64,000 nt of DNA from the NCBI GenBank assembly GCA_937976095.1, contig CALJSV010000074.1:1-64000 (forward strand), read 5' to 3'. Below the pieces are notes generated by a model. It made no database searches, was not told the DNA's origin, and saw nothing but the letters and a program-made list of their open reading frames with translations. This stretch comes from an uncultured Clostridia bacterium. Its GTDB lineage: Bacteria; Bacillota; Clostridia; Lutisporales; Lutisporaceae. The position numbers were made by a program, and so were the translations under genes. This document shows, in pieces, positions 27,021 to 35,312 of the stretch. Within the stretch, counting starts at the first letter, position 1; every line of letters begins with the position of its first letter.

Positions 27021-27389
27021 ATGAAAACAATGACCTGCATCATATGCCCCAGAGGCTGTAGTCTTACAGTTGAAAAAGAAGGAGCAGAATACAAGGTTAC
27101 AGGGCAAATGTGCAAGCGAGGCAAGGAATTCGCTGTAAATGAGCTGACAAACCCGACCAGATCAGTAACGACAACAGTAAGAACAGTCTTTACAGAGTTT
27201 CCAAGGCTTCCAGTAAAAACTGACGGAGAAGTACCGCTAGGGAAGATCTTTGATGTAATGAAGGAGCTTGACTGCATACTTGTTAAAGATACTGTTAAGT
27301 CGGGTGATGTTATAGTAGAAAATATTTCAAACACAGGCATCAACATAGTAGCGACAATAAGCATGAGTCTTATGATGGGGGTAAGCTAA
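27021..27389 (+). CDS. DUF1667 Cys-motif protein
   Basis: 122 residues, ATG 27021 with GGAGGG upstream. The N-terminus has MTCIICPRGCSL and a further Cys in GQMCKRG, a CxxC...C pattern that could bind a metal or Fe-S cluster. This small family regularly accompanies the two flavoproteins before it, so it is probably a third subunit or electron carrier; its biochemical role is not established. Confidence 0.85.
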   Translation: MKTMTCIICPRGCSLTVEKEGAEYKVTGQMCKRGKEFAVNELTNPTRSVTTTVRTVFTEFPRLPVKTDGEVPLGKIFDVMKELDCILVKDTVKSGDVIVENISNTGINIVATISMSLMMGVS

Positions 27390-27390
27390 T

Positions 27391-28947
27391 ATGAGGGAAG
27401 AGTATGTTTTGACTATTGATTGTGGGACTCAGAGCGTAAGAGCGCTGATCTTTAATAAGCAGGGTACGCTTGTTGTTAAAGAAAAGATTGAGTTTGAGCC
27501 TTATTATTCTCATAATCCTGGCTGGGCGGAGCAGGATCCTGAACTATACTGGGAGAGCGTATGTAAGGCTACCCAAAAGCTAAAAAAGGAAAATCCGGAG
27601 CTATGGGATAGTATTATCGGAGTATCGGCAACTACCCAAAGAGACACCGGTGTCTTTGTAGACAAGGATGGAAATGTACTAAGGCCAGCAATCACTTGGC
27701 TGGATCAGAGAATGGCAAAATGCAGTGAGCCTTTGCCTATACTGGACAACCTTATGTTCTCTACAGTAGGGATGCAAAAAACAATTGACCTGGTAAGAAA
27801 AAAAAGTAAAGCAAACTGGGTTAAGGAAAACCAGCCTGAAATATGGGAAAAAACTCATAAGTATCTACAGGTGTCAGGCTATTTTACATTTAAGCTCACA
27901 GGTAGAATGGCTGACTCAGTAGCTAGCCAGGTAGGACATATTCCATATGATTATAAGAAAAAGAGCTGGCCAAAATCGAATATAAACTACAGATGGAATG
28001 TTTTTGGAATAGACAGAGACAGACTTCCGGAGCTGGTTGAGCCTGGAACAATTGTAGGCAGCATAACTGAAAAGGCAGCTGAGGAAACTGGTATAAAGGC
28101 CGGGACGCCCTTTGTAATATCAGGCTCTGATAAAAGCTGTGAAACGCTAGGCGTCGGATGTCTGGATGAAAGATCAGCAAGCATAAGCTTTGGTACAACT
28201 GCGACAATACAAACCACTACAGATAAATACTATGAGCCTATACAGTTCTTTCCCTCCTATACAGCCGTTGTTCCGGGACGGTATAATCCTGAAATAGAAA
28301 TAAACAGAGGCTACTGGATGATAAGCTGGTTTAAGAAGGAGTTTTCATCAAGGGAAGTGCATGAGGCTAAGGAAAGGAACATTCAGCCTGAGGAGCTATT
28401 AAATGAGCTTCTTGGAAAGATACCTCCGGGATCTCATGGACTTATGCTGCAGCCTTACTGGGGAGCTGCCCATAAGCTTCCAGAAGCCAAGGGAGCCATA
28501 TTGGGCTTTGGTGATGTACATACCAGAGCACATATTTATAGATCAATCATTGAGGGTATCAATTATGCTCTTATAGAGGGAGCAGAGAAAATAGAGAAAA
28601 AATCAAAGAAAAGGCTAGAGAAAATAATGCTCTCAGGTGGAGGTTCACAGAGTGATACCATATGCCAGATCACAGCAGATATGTTCAATAGACCTGTATA
28701 TAAAGGAACTACATATGAAGCCTCAGGCTTGGGTGCCGCGATAAGCTGCATGGTAGGCTTGGGAATATACAAGAGCTATGAAGAGGCTGTTAAGGGCATG
28801 GTGCATTACAGTAAGGAATTCCTGCCAAACAATGCTAATGCAGGTGTATATAGTGAACTATACAACAGGGTTTATACAAAAATATATTCTAAGCTGAGAA
28901 GTCTATATAAAGAAATTCAGGATATAACAAAATATCCTGAGCATTAA
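27391..28947 (+). CDS. FGGY-family carbohydrate kinase, substrate unknown
   Basis: 518 residues, ATG 27391. The N-terminal FGGY domain starts LTIDCGTQSVRALIFN; the substrate-side motif is SATTQRDTGVFVD followed by PAITWLDQRM; the C-terminal domain has the ATP-site segments ISFGTTATIQ and MLSGGGSQSD. These are not the residues of true glycerol kinase. From memory, the pairing of such a kinase with the following AGPS-like oxidase recalls E. coli ygcE and ygcU, which have no proven function. It would phosphorylate a polyol, sugar or hydroxy acid for the flavoproteins, or their product. Confidence 0.85.
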   Translation: MREEYVLTIDCGTQSVRALIFNKQGTLVVKEKIEFEPYYSHNPGWAEQDPELYWESVCKATQKLKKENPELWDSIIGVSATTQRDTGVFVDKDGNVLRPAITWLDQRMAKCSEPLPILDNLMFSTVGMQKTIDLVRKKSKANWVKENQPEIWEKTHKYLQVSGYFTFKLTGRMADSVASQVGHIPYDYKKKSWPKSNINYRWNVFGIDRDRLPELVEPGTIVGSITEKAAEETGIKAGTPFVISGSDKSCETLGVGCLDERSASISFGTTATIQTTTDKYYEPIQFFPSYTAVVPGRYNPEIEINRGYWMISWFKKEFSSREVHEAKERNIQPEELLNELLGKIPPGSHGLMLQPYWGAAHKLPEAKGAILGFGDVHTRAHIYRSIIEGINYALIEGAEKIEKKSKKRLEKIMLSGGGSQSDTICQITADMFNRPVYKGTTYEASGLGAAISCMVGLGIYKSYEEAVKGMVHYSKEFLPNNANAGVYSELYNRVYTKIYSKLRSLYKEIQDITKYPEH

Positions 28948-28961
28948 GAGGGGGAGTAGTA

Positions 28962-30707
28962 ATGTCAAAGAATAAAAGCTACAAGAGAGAGCCGGAACCA
29001 CAATGGTATAGAGAAGTACCTCCAAAGGATTCCTACAGATCAATACTTAAATGGGGAGCTATGGACGAGTTTAAAAACCCCAATGAAAGACTTTATAGAC
29101 TGATGAAGGAAACCTTCAAAATGACAGATGAGGATTTTAAGGTAAAGCAAAAAATGGGGCTTGAAAAAGTAGTTCATAACAAGCCGATAAACCTTACGCC
29201 TCAGCAAATTGAAGTCTTTAAGAAGATAGTAGGCGAAGAAAATATAAAGACAGACGACTATACAAGACTTGCAGTTTCATATGGAAAAACAATGATAGAT
29301 CTTATGAGGCTAAGAAATGGCATAGTTGAAAACATCCCGGACGTAGTACTTTACCCAAGATCTAAAGAGGATATAGAAGCTATTGTGAAATACTGTAACG
29401 AGCAGCATATACCAATCTATATATATGGCGGTGGTTCTTCTGTAACCAGAGGAACAGAGTGTATGAAGGGTGGAGTGTCCCTGGATATGCGCGTTCATAT
29501 GAAGAGAGTTGTAAGCTTCAATGAGACTAACCAGACAATAACAGTAGAAGCAGGTATGTACGGGCCAGAGCTTGAAAAGATACTGAATAACGCTCCTGAA
29601 CTGTTTGGCGCAAAGAGAAGATACACCTGTGGACATTTTCCTCAATCCTTTGAATACTCTGTAGTAGGCGGTTGGGTAGTTACAAGGGGGGCAGGCCAGA
29701 CCTCTACATATTTCGGTAAGATAGAGGACATGGTTATAGGTCAGGAATATGTAACTCCTGTAGGAATAATTAAAACTGCGGATTATCCTGCGCAGGCAAC
29801 TGGTCCCGATACAGATCAGATAATGATAGGAAGCGAAGGAGCATATGGAATACTGACATCCTGCACTCTTAAGATATTCAGATATATGCCTGAAAATCAA
29901 AGACGCTTCAGCTATGTGTTCAAAAACTGGGATGATGCAGTAAATGCATCAAGAGAGATAATGCAGGCACAGTTTGGTTATCCATCAGTGCTAAGAATTT
30001 CTGACCCTGAGGAAACAAGCGTAGCCATGAAGCTCTATGGAGTAGAGGGTACACTTATAGATAATGCCTTGATAATAAGAGGCTACAAGCCAATGGAAAG
30101 ATGCTTGATGCTTGGACATACCGACGGAGAAACAAAGTTTACAAAGGTAGTAAAGAGAAATATCCACAAGGTATGTAAAAAGTACGGTGCAATGTATACT
30201 ACAGGCTTTGTAACAAAGGCATGGGAGCATGGCAGATTCAGAGATCCATATATGAGGGAAGACCTTCAGGACTTTGGTATAATGACAGATACACTGGAAT
30301 GTACAGTATCCTGGGATAATCTTAAGCATGTGCATGAAGGTGTAAGAAAGTACTGCAAGAGCAGGCCGAACACCATATGCATGACTCACATGTCACACCT
30401 TTATCCCCAAGGGACAAATCTATACTTTATATTTATTGCAAAAATTAGTGATGTGAAGGAATATAAGGAGTACCAGTCAGGGATATTAGCAAGCATACAG
30501 AAGTATGGAGCTACAATGAGTCACCATCATGGAATAGGAAAGACCATAGCACCATATCTCGAAGGCCAAATAGGTAAAAACCAACTTGAAATTTTCAGAG
30601 CACTTAAGAGACACTTTGACCCTAATAACATAATGAACCCAGGTGGAACTCTAGCTCTTGATATGCCTGATGAAGCAAGAATTTTTGAAGAGAAAATATT
30701 GAAGTAA
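28962..30707 (+). CDS. FAD-linked oxidase, AGPS/YgcU-like
   Basis: 581 residues. A PCMH-type FAD-binding domain spans about 120-310 with YGGGSSVTRGTECMKGG. The C-terminal domain contains THMSHLYPQGTNLYFIF and the HHHGIGK motif, then HFDPNNIMNPGG. This is the vanillyl-alcohol-oxidase family branch that holds alkyl-dihydroxyacetonephosphate synthase (AGPS) and D-2-hydroxy-acid dehydrogenases. It may oxidise a hydroxy acid or, less likely, make ether lipid precursors. It is the last gene of the GntR-controlled operon and is followed by a strong terminator. Confidence 0.85.
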   Translation: MSKNKSYKREPEPQWYREVPPKDSYRSILKWGAMDEFKNPNERLYRLMKETFKMTDEDFKVKQKMGLEKVVHNKPINLTPQQIEVFKKIVGEENIKTDDYTRLAVSYGKTMIDLMRLRNGIVENIPDVVLYPRSKEDIEAIVKYCNEQHIPIYIYGGGSSVTRGTECMKGGVSLDMRVHMKRVVSFNETNQTITVEAGMYGPELEKILNNAPELFGAKRRYTCGHFPQSFEYSVVGGWVVTRGAGQTSTYFGKIEDMVIGQEYVTPVGIIKTADYPAQATGPDTDQIMIGSEGAYGILTSCTLKIFRYMPENQRRFSYVFKNWDDAVNASREIMQAQFGYPSVLRISDPEETSVAMKLYGVEGTLIDNALIIRGYKPMERCLMLGHTDGETKFTKVVKRNIHKVCKKYGAMYTTGFVTKAWEHGRFRDPYMREDLQDFGIMTDTLECTVSWDNLKHVHEGVRKYCKSRPNTICMTHMSHLYPQGTNLYFIFIAKISDVKEYKEYQSGILASIQKYGATMSHHHGIGKTIAPYLEGQIGKNQLEIFRALKRHFDPNNIMNPGGTLALDMPDEARIFEEKILK

Positions 30708-30718
30708 TGAGTCATGAA

Positions 30719-30758
30719 GGATGTAGTTATGTAAAAGTAACTGCATCCCTTTTTTTTT
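30719..30758 (+). terminator. terminator of the flavoprotein operon
   Basis: GGATGTAGTTA (30719-30729) pairs with TAACTGCATCC (30738-30748, one G-U) and is followed by nine or more T. Confidence 0.9.
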
Positions 30759-30819
30759 AAAAGGATTTATGCTCCTTATATGGTATGTTATAATTGTATC
30801 ATTGAAAGAGGTGTTATAA

Positions 30820-31611
30820 ATGTTTGATATAAAAGAAGCATTGGAAAGAGTTAAACAGTGGGCTGAGGAGGTTGGCAACTACCAGCTTGAAATGCTTGAG
30901 AAGGAGCTGGTATACCATTCTAAGTCTACTGCTACAGATATAGTTACAGAGGTAGATATAGAGTCAGAGAGAATGATTATTGAGAGAATAAAGACCTATT
31001 ATCCGGAGCATTCCATACTATCCGAGGAGGAGGGCTCTATTGATAATGATAGCAGCTTTAAATGGATAATAGATCCTTTGGATGGGACAAATAACTATTT
31101 CCATGGCTATCCTATTTTCTCTGTTTCCATTGCGTTATATAGAGGAGAAGAAGCCTTGGTAGGTGTTGTATATGTTCCGAAGCTTAAGGAGCTTTTCTAT
31201 GCTTCCAAGGGAGAAGGTGCCTTTGTTAATGGAAGAAGGCTTTCTGTTTCCACAAGGAAGGATATGACTTTAGCACTTATGGCCACCGGTTTTCCATATG
31301 ATAAGGCTATAGATAAGGAAAACAATAACCTTACCATACTGAATAGTCTGCTGACTGAAATAATGTGCATAAGAAGAAGCGGAAGTGCTGCCTTTGATTT
31401 GTGTTGTGTAGCGGCAGGCAGGCTCGACGGCTTTTGGGAGCTAAAGCTTAAGCTATGGGATATAGCAGCAGGCAAGCTTCTGATAGAGGAGGCAGGAGGA
31501 AAGCTGATTTCCTTCTACAAAGAAAAGGGCGTAAATGTAATAGCAGGCAATAGTAAGATTGTAGAAAAGCTGTGCAGTAGGATTGATGAGTGCTATCAAT
31601 GCTTTAGGTAG
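30820..31611 (+). CDS. inositol-monophosphatase-family phosphatase
   Basis: 263 residues. The metal-binding signatures of the family are complete: ILSEEEGS, WIIDPLDGTNNYFHG and LWDIAAGKLLIEEAGG. Members hydrolyse inositol monophosphate, fructose 1,6-bisphosphate, PAP or NADP; the residues seen do not separate these. It has its own promoter (TATAAT at 30789-30794, weak -35) and is followed closely by the sensor kinase gene. It does not seem to belong to the upstream operon because of the terminator. Confidence 0.88.
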   Translation: MFDIKEALERVKQWAEEVGNYQLEMLEKELVYHSKSTATDIVTEVDIESERMIIERIKTYYPEHSILSEEEGSIDNDSSFKWIIDPLDGTNNYFHGYPIFSVSIALYRGEEALVGVVYVPKLKELFYASKGEGAFVNGRRLSVSTRKDMTLALMATGFPYDKAIDKENNNLTILNSLLTEIMCIRRSGSAAFDLCCVAAGRLDGFWELKLKLWDIAAGKLLIEEAGGKLISFYKEKGVNVIAGNSKIVEKLCSRIDECYQCFR

Positions 31612-31619
31612 GTGAAAGC

Positions 31620-32753
31620 ATGAAAAGGGATTATATATTTTATACCAGAATCCTGATACTTATTTTTAGTCTTATATCGGTAATAGCAGGGGTTGGCGAA
31701 GGAGAAGTTGCATTGGCACTTGTCCTGCTTATGCTGCTGGCTTCAAATGTTCAGCTTAGAACAATTATCACAAAGGATGCCTTTTATTTACTATCCCTGC
31801 TAGTGGATTTAGGCTTAGTATACCTTATACATGAGAGCTATGGAGGGTTAACCTATATAGCCCTGTATATTACTCTGCTTGACAGTATTGTATATAGCCG
31901 ATCCTACAGGATTGGAGCTGTGTTATTATCCAGCGTCGGATTGCTTTATTTTGCTTCAATGGCTGCTGCTGAGGTGAAGCTGATCCTTGCTTTGGCTTAT
32001 GCGGTAATATTTGCTTATGGCTTAGCTTACAGACACATGAGCAGCAAGCTGCAGGAGATAGAGTATCTTTATGATGATGTCAGAAAATACAGCTATGAGC
32101 TGGAAAATGCAAAAAAGCAGATAGAAGCATTTTCACAGCAGGTGGAAGGACTGACCTTAGTTAAAGAAAGACAAAGGATTTCCGAGGAAATACATGACAC
32201 TATAGGACATAGGCTTACAGCCCTCCTAATGCAGCTTGAGGCAGGAGTGAGGCTTTTGGATGCCGGAAGCTTCGATGGAAGAGAGCTTTTGGGACAGGCC
32301 GTGGAGAACCTTAGAGAAAGTATAGATGTATTGAGGCAAACCGTAAGGAGTATGAAGCCCAGAGAGTATAGAAACCTGATTTATTCTATAGAGGAGCTTT
32401 TAAAAAGATTCAAAAAAGAAACAGGCATAAGCGTAGAACTCTCTGTTACAGGCGCAGCTGTAAGGCTTTTGCCAGGAATAGAGATGGTACTTTATAAAAA
32501 TCTGCAGGAAGCTGTCACTAATTCAGTCCGTCATGGAAAAGCGAAGGCTATAGCAGTTTACCTTATATACGAAGCCAGCGGCGTAAGCCTAGCCATAGAG
32601 GATGATGGAATAGGCTGTATGGAGATCAAAAAGGGAATGGGGATAAGTGCAATGGAGGAAAGACTCAAGTTTGTCGGCGGCAGCCTGAGCATCAGCAGTG
32701 ATAAAGGATTTAGAGTAACCAGTAAAATTCCTGTTAGAGGTGAAGAGCAATGA
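31620..32753 (+). CDS. sensor histidine kinase, LiaS/LnrJ-like
   Basis: 377 residues. Residues 1-140 hold about five membrane helices with almost no extracellular loop, as in intramembrane-sensing kinases. A coiled linker (about 145-180) leads to the HisKA_3 domain with phospho-His 192 in RISEEIHDTIGHRL, then a HATPase domain (LQEAVTNSVRHGKA, IEDDGIGC). It starts 9 bases after the phosphatase gene, and its stop overlaps the ATG of the regulator (ATGA). With the genes to 36345 it forms a system laid out like lnrJKLMN of B. subtilis, which senses and exports membrane-active polyenes. Confidence 0.9.
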   Translation: MKRDYIFYTRILILIFSLISVIAGVGEGEVALALVLLMLLASNVQLRTIITKDAFYLLSLLVDLGLVYLIHESYGGLTYIALYITLLDSIVYSRSYRIGAVLLSSVGLLYFASMAAAEVKLILALAYAVIFAYGLAYRHMSSKLQEIEYLYDDVRKYSYELENAKKQIEAFSQQVEGLTLVKERQRISEEIHDTIGHRLTALLMQLEAGVRLLDAGSFDGRELLGQAVENLRESIDVLRQTVRSMKPREYRNLIYSIEELLKRFKKETGISVELSVTGAAVRLLPGIEMVLYKNLQEAVTNSVRHGKAKAIAVYLIYEASGVSLAIEDDGIGCMEIKKGMGISAMEERLKFVGGSLSISSDKGFRVTSKIPVRGEEQ

Positions 32754-33385
32754 TAGATGTCTTAATAGTTGATGATGATAGAATAGTAAGAGACAGTATG
32801 AAGATAATATTATCCATGGACAAGGACATAAATGTGGTAGGAACCTGCTCCAATGGAGATGAGGCCTATGAGTTTTGCAGACACAATAAAGTAGAGCTTG
32901 TGCTTATGGATATAAGAATGCCAGTATGCGATGGAGTACTGGGAACAAAGAAGATAATGCAGACCTTTGGTAATATAAAGGTCATAATACTAACAACCTT
33001 TGATGATGATCACTATATAGTTGATGCACTTAAAAACGGTGCATCAGGATACCTGTTGAAAAATATATCTCCGGACAGCATTATAGATGCTATAAAGGTG
33101 GTTCATAATGGAAGTATGTTGATACATCCTGACATTGCATCTAAGGTGACGGGACTCCTTACCCAGCAGCAGGAGCTTGATCTGTCTTGCCATAGCATAA
33201 GTGAATCAGAGACTCAGATAATAAAGCTTATTGCTGACGGATATTCAAACAAGGAAATAGCTGAAAAAATGTATCTAAGTGAGGGTACGGTTAAAAACAA
33301 AATATCAGATATACTCGACAAGCTAAACCTTAGAGACAGAACTCAGATTGCAATATATTACCTCAAGGGAGGAAGGATTGAGTAA
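32750..33385 (+). CDS. NarL-family response regulator
   Basis: 211 residues. Receiver domain with the acidic pair DDD, phosphoacceptor D54 in VLMDIRMPV, then TTFDDD and the conserved K in GYLLKN. The C-terminal LuxR-type helix-turn-helix reads LIADGYSNKEIAEKMYLSE then GTVKNKISDI. It overlaps the kinase gene by 4 bases and is its cognate partner. Its likely target is the ABC exporter operon downstream, where inverted repeats lie at 33411-33508. Confidence 0.92.
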   Translation: MIDVLIVDDDRIVRDSMKIILSMDKDINVVGTCSNGDEAYEFCRHNKVELVLMDIRMPVCDGVLGTKKIMQTFGNIKVIILTTFDDDHYIVDALKNGASGYLLKNISPDSIIDAIKVVHNGSMLIHPDIASKVTGLLTQQQELDLSCHSISESETQIIKLIADGYSNKEIAEKMYLSEGTVKNKISDILDKLNLRDRTQIAIYYLKGGRIE

Positions 33386-33408
33386 AGCACCGGAAGGTGC
33401 TTTTTTAT
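33384..33408 (+). terminator. terminator after the response regulator
   Basis: AAAGCACC (33384-33391) and GGTGCTTT (33396-33403) around GGAA, followed by T's. It separates the regulator from the exporter genes. Confidence 0.8.
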
Positions 33409-33410
33409 TA

Positions 33411-33478
33411 CTAACTCAGGCGCAAGTCTCGTACCTGAGTTATACTAGCTCGGGCGCAAGTACCGCGCCTGAGCTAGA
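33411..33478. repeat. tandem pair of 34-bp hairpin units
   Basis: Unit 1 (33411-33444) and unit 2 (33445-33478) are direct repeats, and each is itself a dyad: TAACTCAGG...CCTGAGTTA, and CTAGCTCGGGCGC with GCGCCTGAGCTAG (one G-U). There is no coding potential. They could be operator sites or RNA hairpins. Confidence 0.75.
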
Positions 33479-33488
33479 AAATTACTTT

Positions 33489-33508
33489 AGTCACTTTAAT
33501 TGGTGACT
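33489..33508. promoter_or_regulatory. inverted repeat upstream of the ABC exporter
   Basis: AGTCAC-N8-GTGACT, 71 bases ahead of the ATPase start, is a candidate binding site for the NarL-type regulator. No clear -35/-10 pair is visible nearby. Confidence 0.4.
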
Positions 33509-33578
33509 TATGGTAATGGAATGTAAGCTGTAAAAGAAATAGAATAGTAGCATAGAAGAGAAGCGGGAGGTAGTAGTA

Positions 33579-34511
33579 ATGGCAATAAAGCTCACAAATG
33601 TAGTAAAAAGATATGATACTAAGCTTGCAGTAGATAATATAAGCCTTGATATTGAAGAGGGAGAGATTTTCGGTCTTTTGGGACCAAATGGTGCAGGGAA
33701 AAGCACTACGATAAAAATGATAATGGGCTTGCTTAAGGCAAATAGCGGAGAAATCAAAATAAAAGGCTTGGATGTGAAGGCTGATTCTATAGCTGCAAGA
33801 AGACTGATGGGTCTTGTGCCTCAGGATTTGGCAATATATGAAAATATATCAGCCAGAGAAAATGTGACCTTCTTTGGAAGTCTGTACGGACTTAAGGGAA
33901 GTAATCTCAAAAAGCAGGTTGATGAGGCACTGGAATTTACAGGGCTTATTGATAGACAAAAGGATAAGCCAAAAAAGTACTCAGGAGGAATGAAAAGAAG
34001 ACTAAACATAGCGTGTGCCATAGTGCACAAGCCTGAGATAATAATCATGGATGAGCCTACAGTAGGTATAGATCCTCAATCGAGAAACCATATACTGGAG
34101 TCAGTAAGGGAGCTTAATAGGTGTGGTACAACTGTCATTTATACGTCTCACTATATGGAAGAGGTTGAGGCTATATGCGACCGTGTCGGAATTGTAGATC
34201 ATGGCAAGCTTATTGCTTTAGGCAAAAAAGAAGAGCTTAAGAAGCAGCTTAACAAGGAAGAGAGGCTTGTAATTGAAGCACTTGACATTAGGTATAACAC
34301 TATAGAGCAAATAAAGAAGCTTCAAGGAGTTGCAAATGCTTCAGTAAATGAGAACTCAATAGAAATAATAACTAAGGATGCTCAGCTGATATTGCAGGAT
34401 GTACTCTTTGTACTTTCTAAGGAGAATGCTGTTGTAAGGAGTATATCACTCCAACAGCCGGATCTGGAAAGCGTGTTTTTATCACTGACCGGAAGAAAGC
34501 TAAGGGATTAA
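33579..34511 (+). CDS. ABC exporter ATPase, LnrL-like
   Basis: 310 residues, ATG 33579 with GGGAGG upstream. Walker A GPNGAGKST, signature YSGGMKRRL, Walker B IIIMDEPTVGID and the switch His in YTSHYMEE. The remaining C-terminal 90 residues match the extension of drug-exporter ATPases (CcmA/LnrL group). It energises the two ABC-2 permeases that follow, probably for drug or lipid export. Confidence 0.92.
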   Translation: MAIKLTNVVKRYDTKLAVDNISLDIEEGEIFGLLGPNGAGKSTTIKMIMGLLKANSGEIKIKGLDVKADSIAARRLMGLVPQDLAIYENISARENVTFFGSLYGLKGSNLKKQVDEALEFTGLIDRQKDKPKKYSGGMKRRLNIACAIVHKPEIIIMDEPTVGIDPQSRNHILESVRELNRCGTTVIYTSHYMEEVEAICDRVGIVDHGKLIALGKKEELKKQLNKEERLVIEALDIRYNTIEQIKKLQGVANASVNENSIEIITKDAQLILQDVLFVLSKENAVVRSISLQQPDLESVFLSLTGRKLRD

Positions 34512-34523
34512 GGAGGAGAAATT

Positions 34524-35312
34524 ATGGTATTGATAAGACTTGCAGTAAAAAACGCAAAAGCAATATTAAGCAATTATCTGATAATAGCCTTCATAATCCT
34601 CATGCCTATAATGCAGCTTTATATGATAAAGCTGATAACCGACAATGCGGCGGCCGCAGCAGCAGGCATGGATGCCTATCAAGGCTTTGTGGATATAGTT
34701 CTGACCTCTAAGGTCAATTATGGCAATTTGATGGAGGTTTATTCATCTGGAATACTCGTTCAATTTATTCTGCTTACAGGTATGATAGCCGGATCAATGA
34801 TGATAACTGAAAGAGAGCAAAAAACAATGCTAAGGCTTTGCAGTGTACCGATAAGCAAGCTAAAGCTTCTGTCAGGAATGCTTTTGGGACACTCTGCAGT
34901 ACTGTTTATTATAACCTCGGTAATTATTCTGATTACCAGAGTTGCCTTTGATGTCAGCTGGGGGAGCTCATGGATAAATGTTCTTTTGGTTACGGTATTT
35001 GCAGTATTCAGTGCCGCAGCAATGGCTTTTCTTATCTCTGGGCTTTTCAGGAGCTCAAAGGTAGCTGGTGGTGTAATGTCAATGGTGGTAATAGGAATGA
35101 CCTTTATGAGTGGAGGAATAATTCAGTCAGACAGCTTGGATGTAGTCTCAAACTTTACAATAAACAAGTGGATATCGGAGGCCTATTTAAGCCTGATGCA
35201 GGGAAATGGCTTGGAGTCTATTGCTGTTAATCTGCTGGTACTGGCTGCAATAGGAGGAACAATGATGCTAATCGCCAGTATGATTTACAGGAGGGAAAAT
35301 TTATATGAATAG
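34524..35312 (+). CDS. ABC-2 type permease, LnrM-like
   Basis: 262 residues with about six membrane helices (near 15-35, 70-95, 105-130, 140-165, 170-195, 230-255), the ABC-2 pattern. ATG 34524 follows AGGAGGAG. The segment MITEREQKTMLRLCSVPISK is the family's cytoplasmic coupling region. It overlaps the next permease gene by 8 bases. Confidence 0.88.
   Translation: MVLIRLAVKNAKAILSNYLIIAFIILMPIMQLYMIKLITDNAAAAAAGMDAYQGFVDIVLTSKVNYGNLMEVYSSGILVQFILLTGMIAGSMMITEREQKTMLRLCSVPISKLKLLSGMLLGHSAVLFIITSVIILITRVAFDVSWGSSWINVLLVTVFAVFSAAAMAFLISGLFRSSKVAGGVMSMVVIGMTFMSGGIIQSDSLDVVSNFTINKWISEAYLSLMQGNGLESIAVNLLVLAAIGGTMMLIASMIYRRENLYE

Noticed and set aside
26975-27364. Minus-strand frame of 129 codons over the DUF1667 gene
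   Set aside because: It overlaps a recognised protein family on the other strand and has no ribosome site.
27391-28947. Naming the FGGY kinase glpK
   Set aside because: The glycerol-kinase substrate residues are not seen, and there is no glycerol facilitator. A general FGGY kinase label is safer.
29310-29900. Long minus-strand frame of 196 codons inside the AGPS-like oxidase gene
   Set aside because: Composition is that of a reverse-frame shadow, with no ribosome site or domain. The plus-strand oxidase is clearly real.
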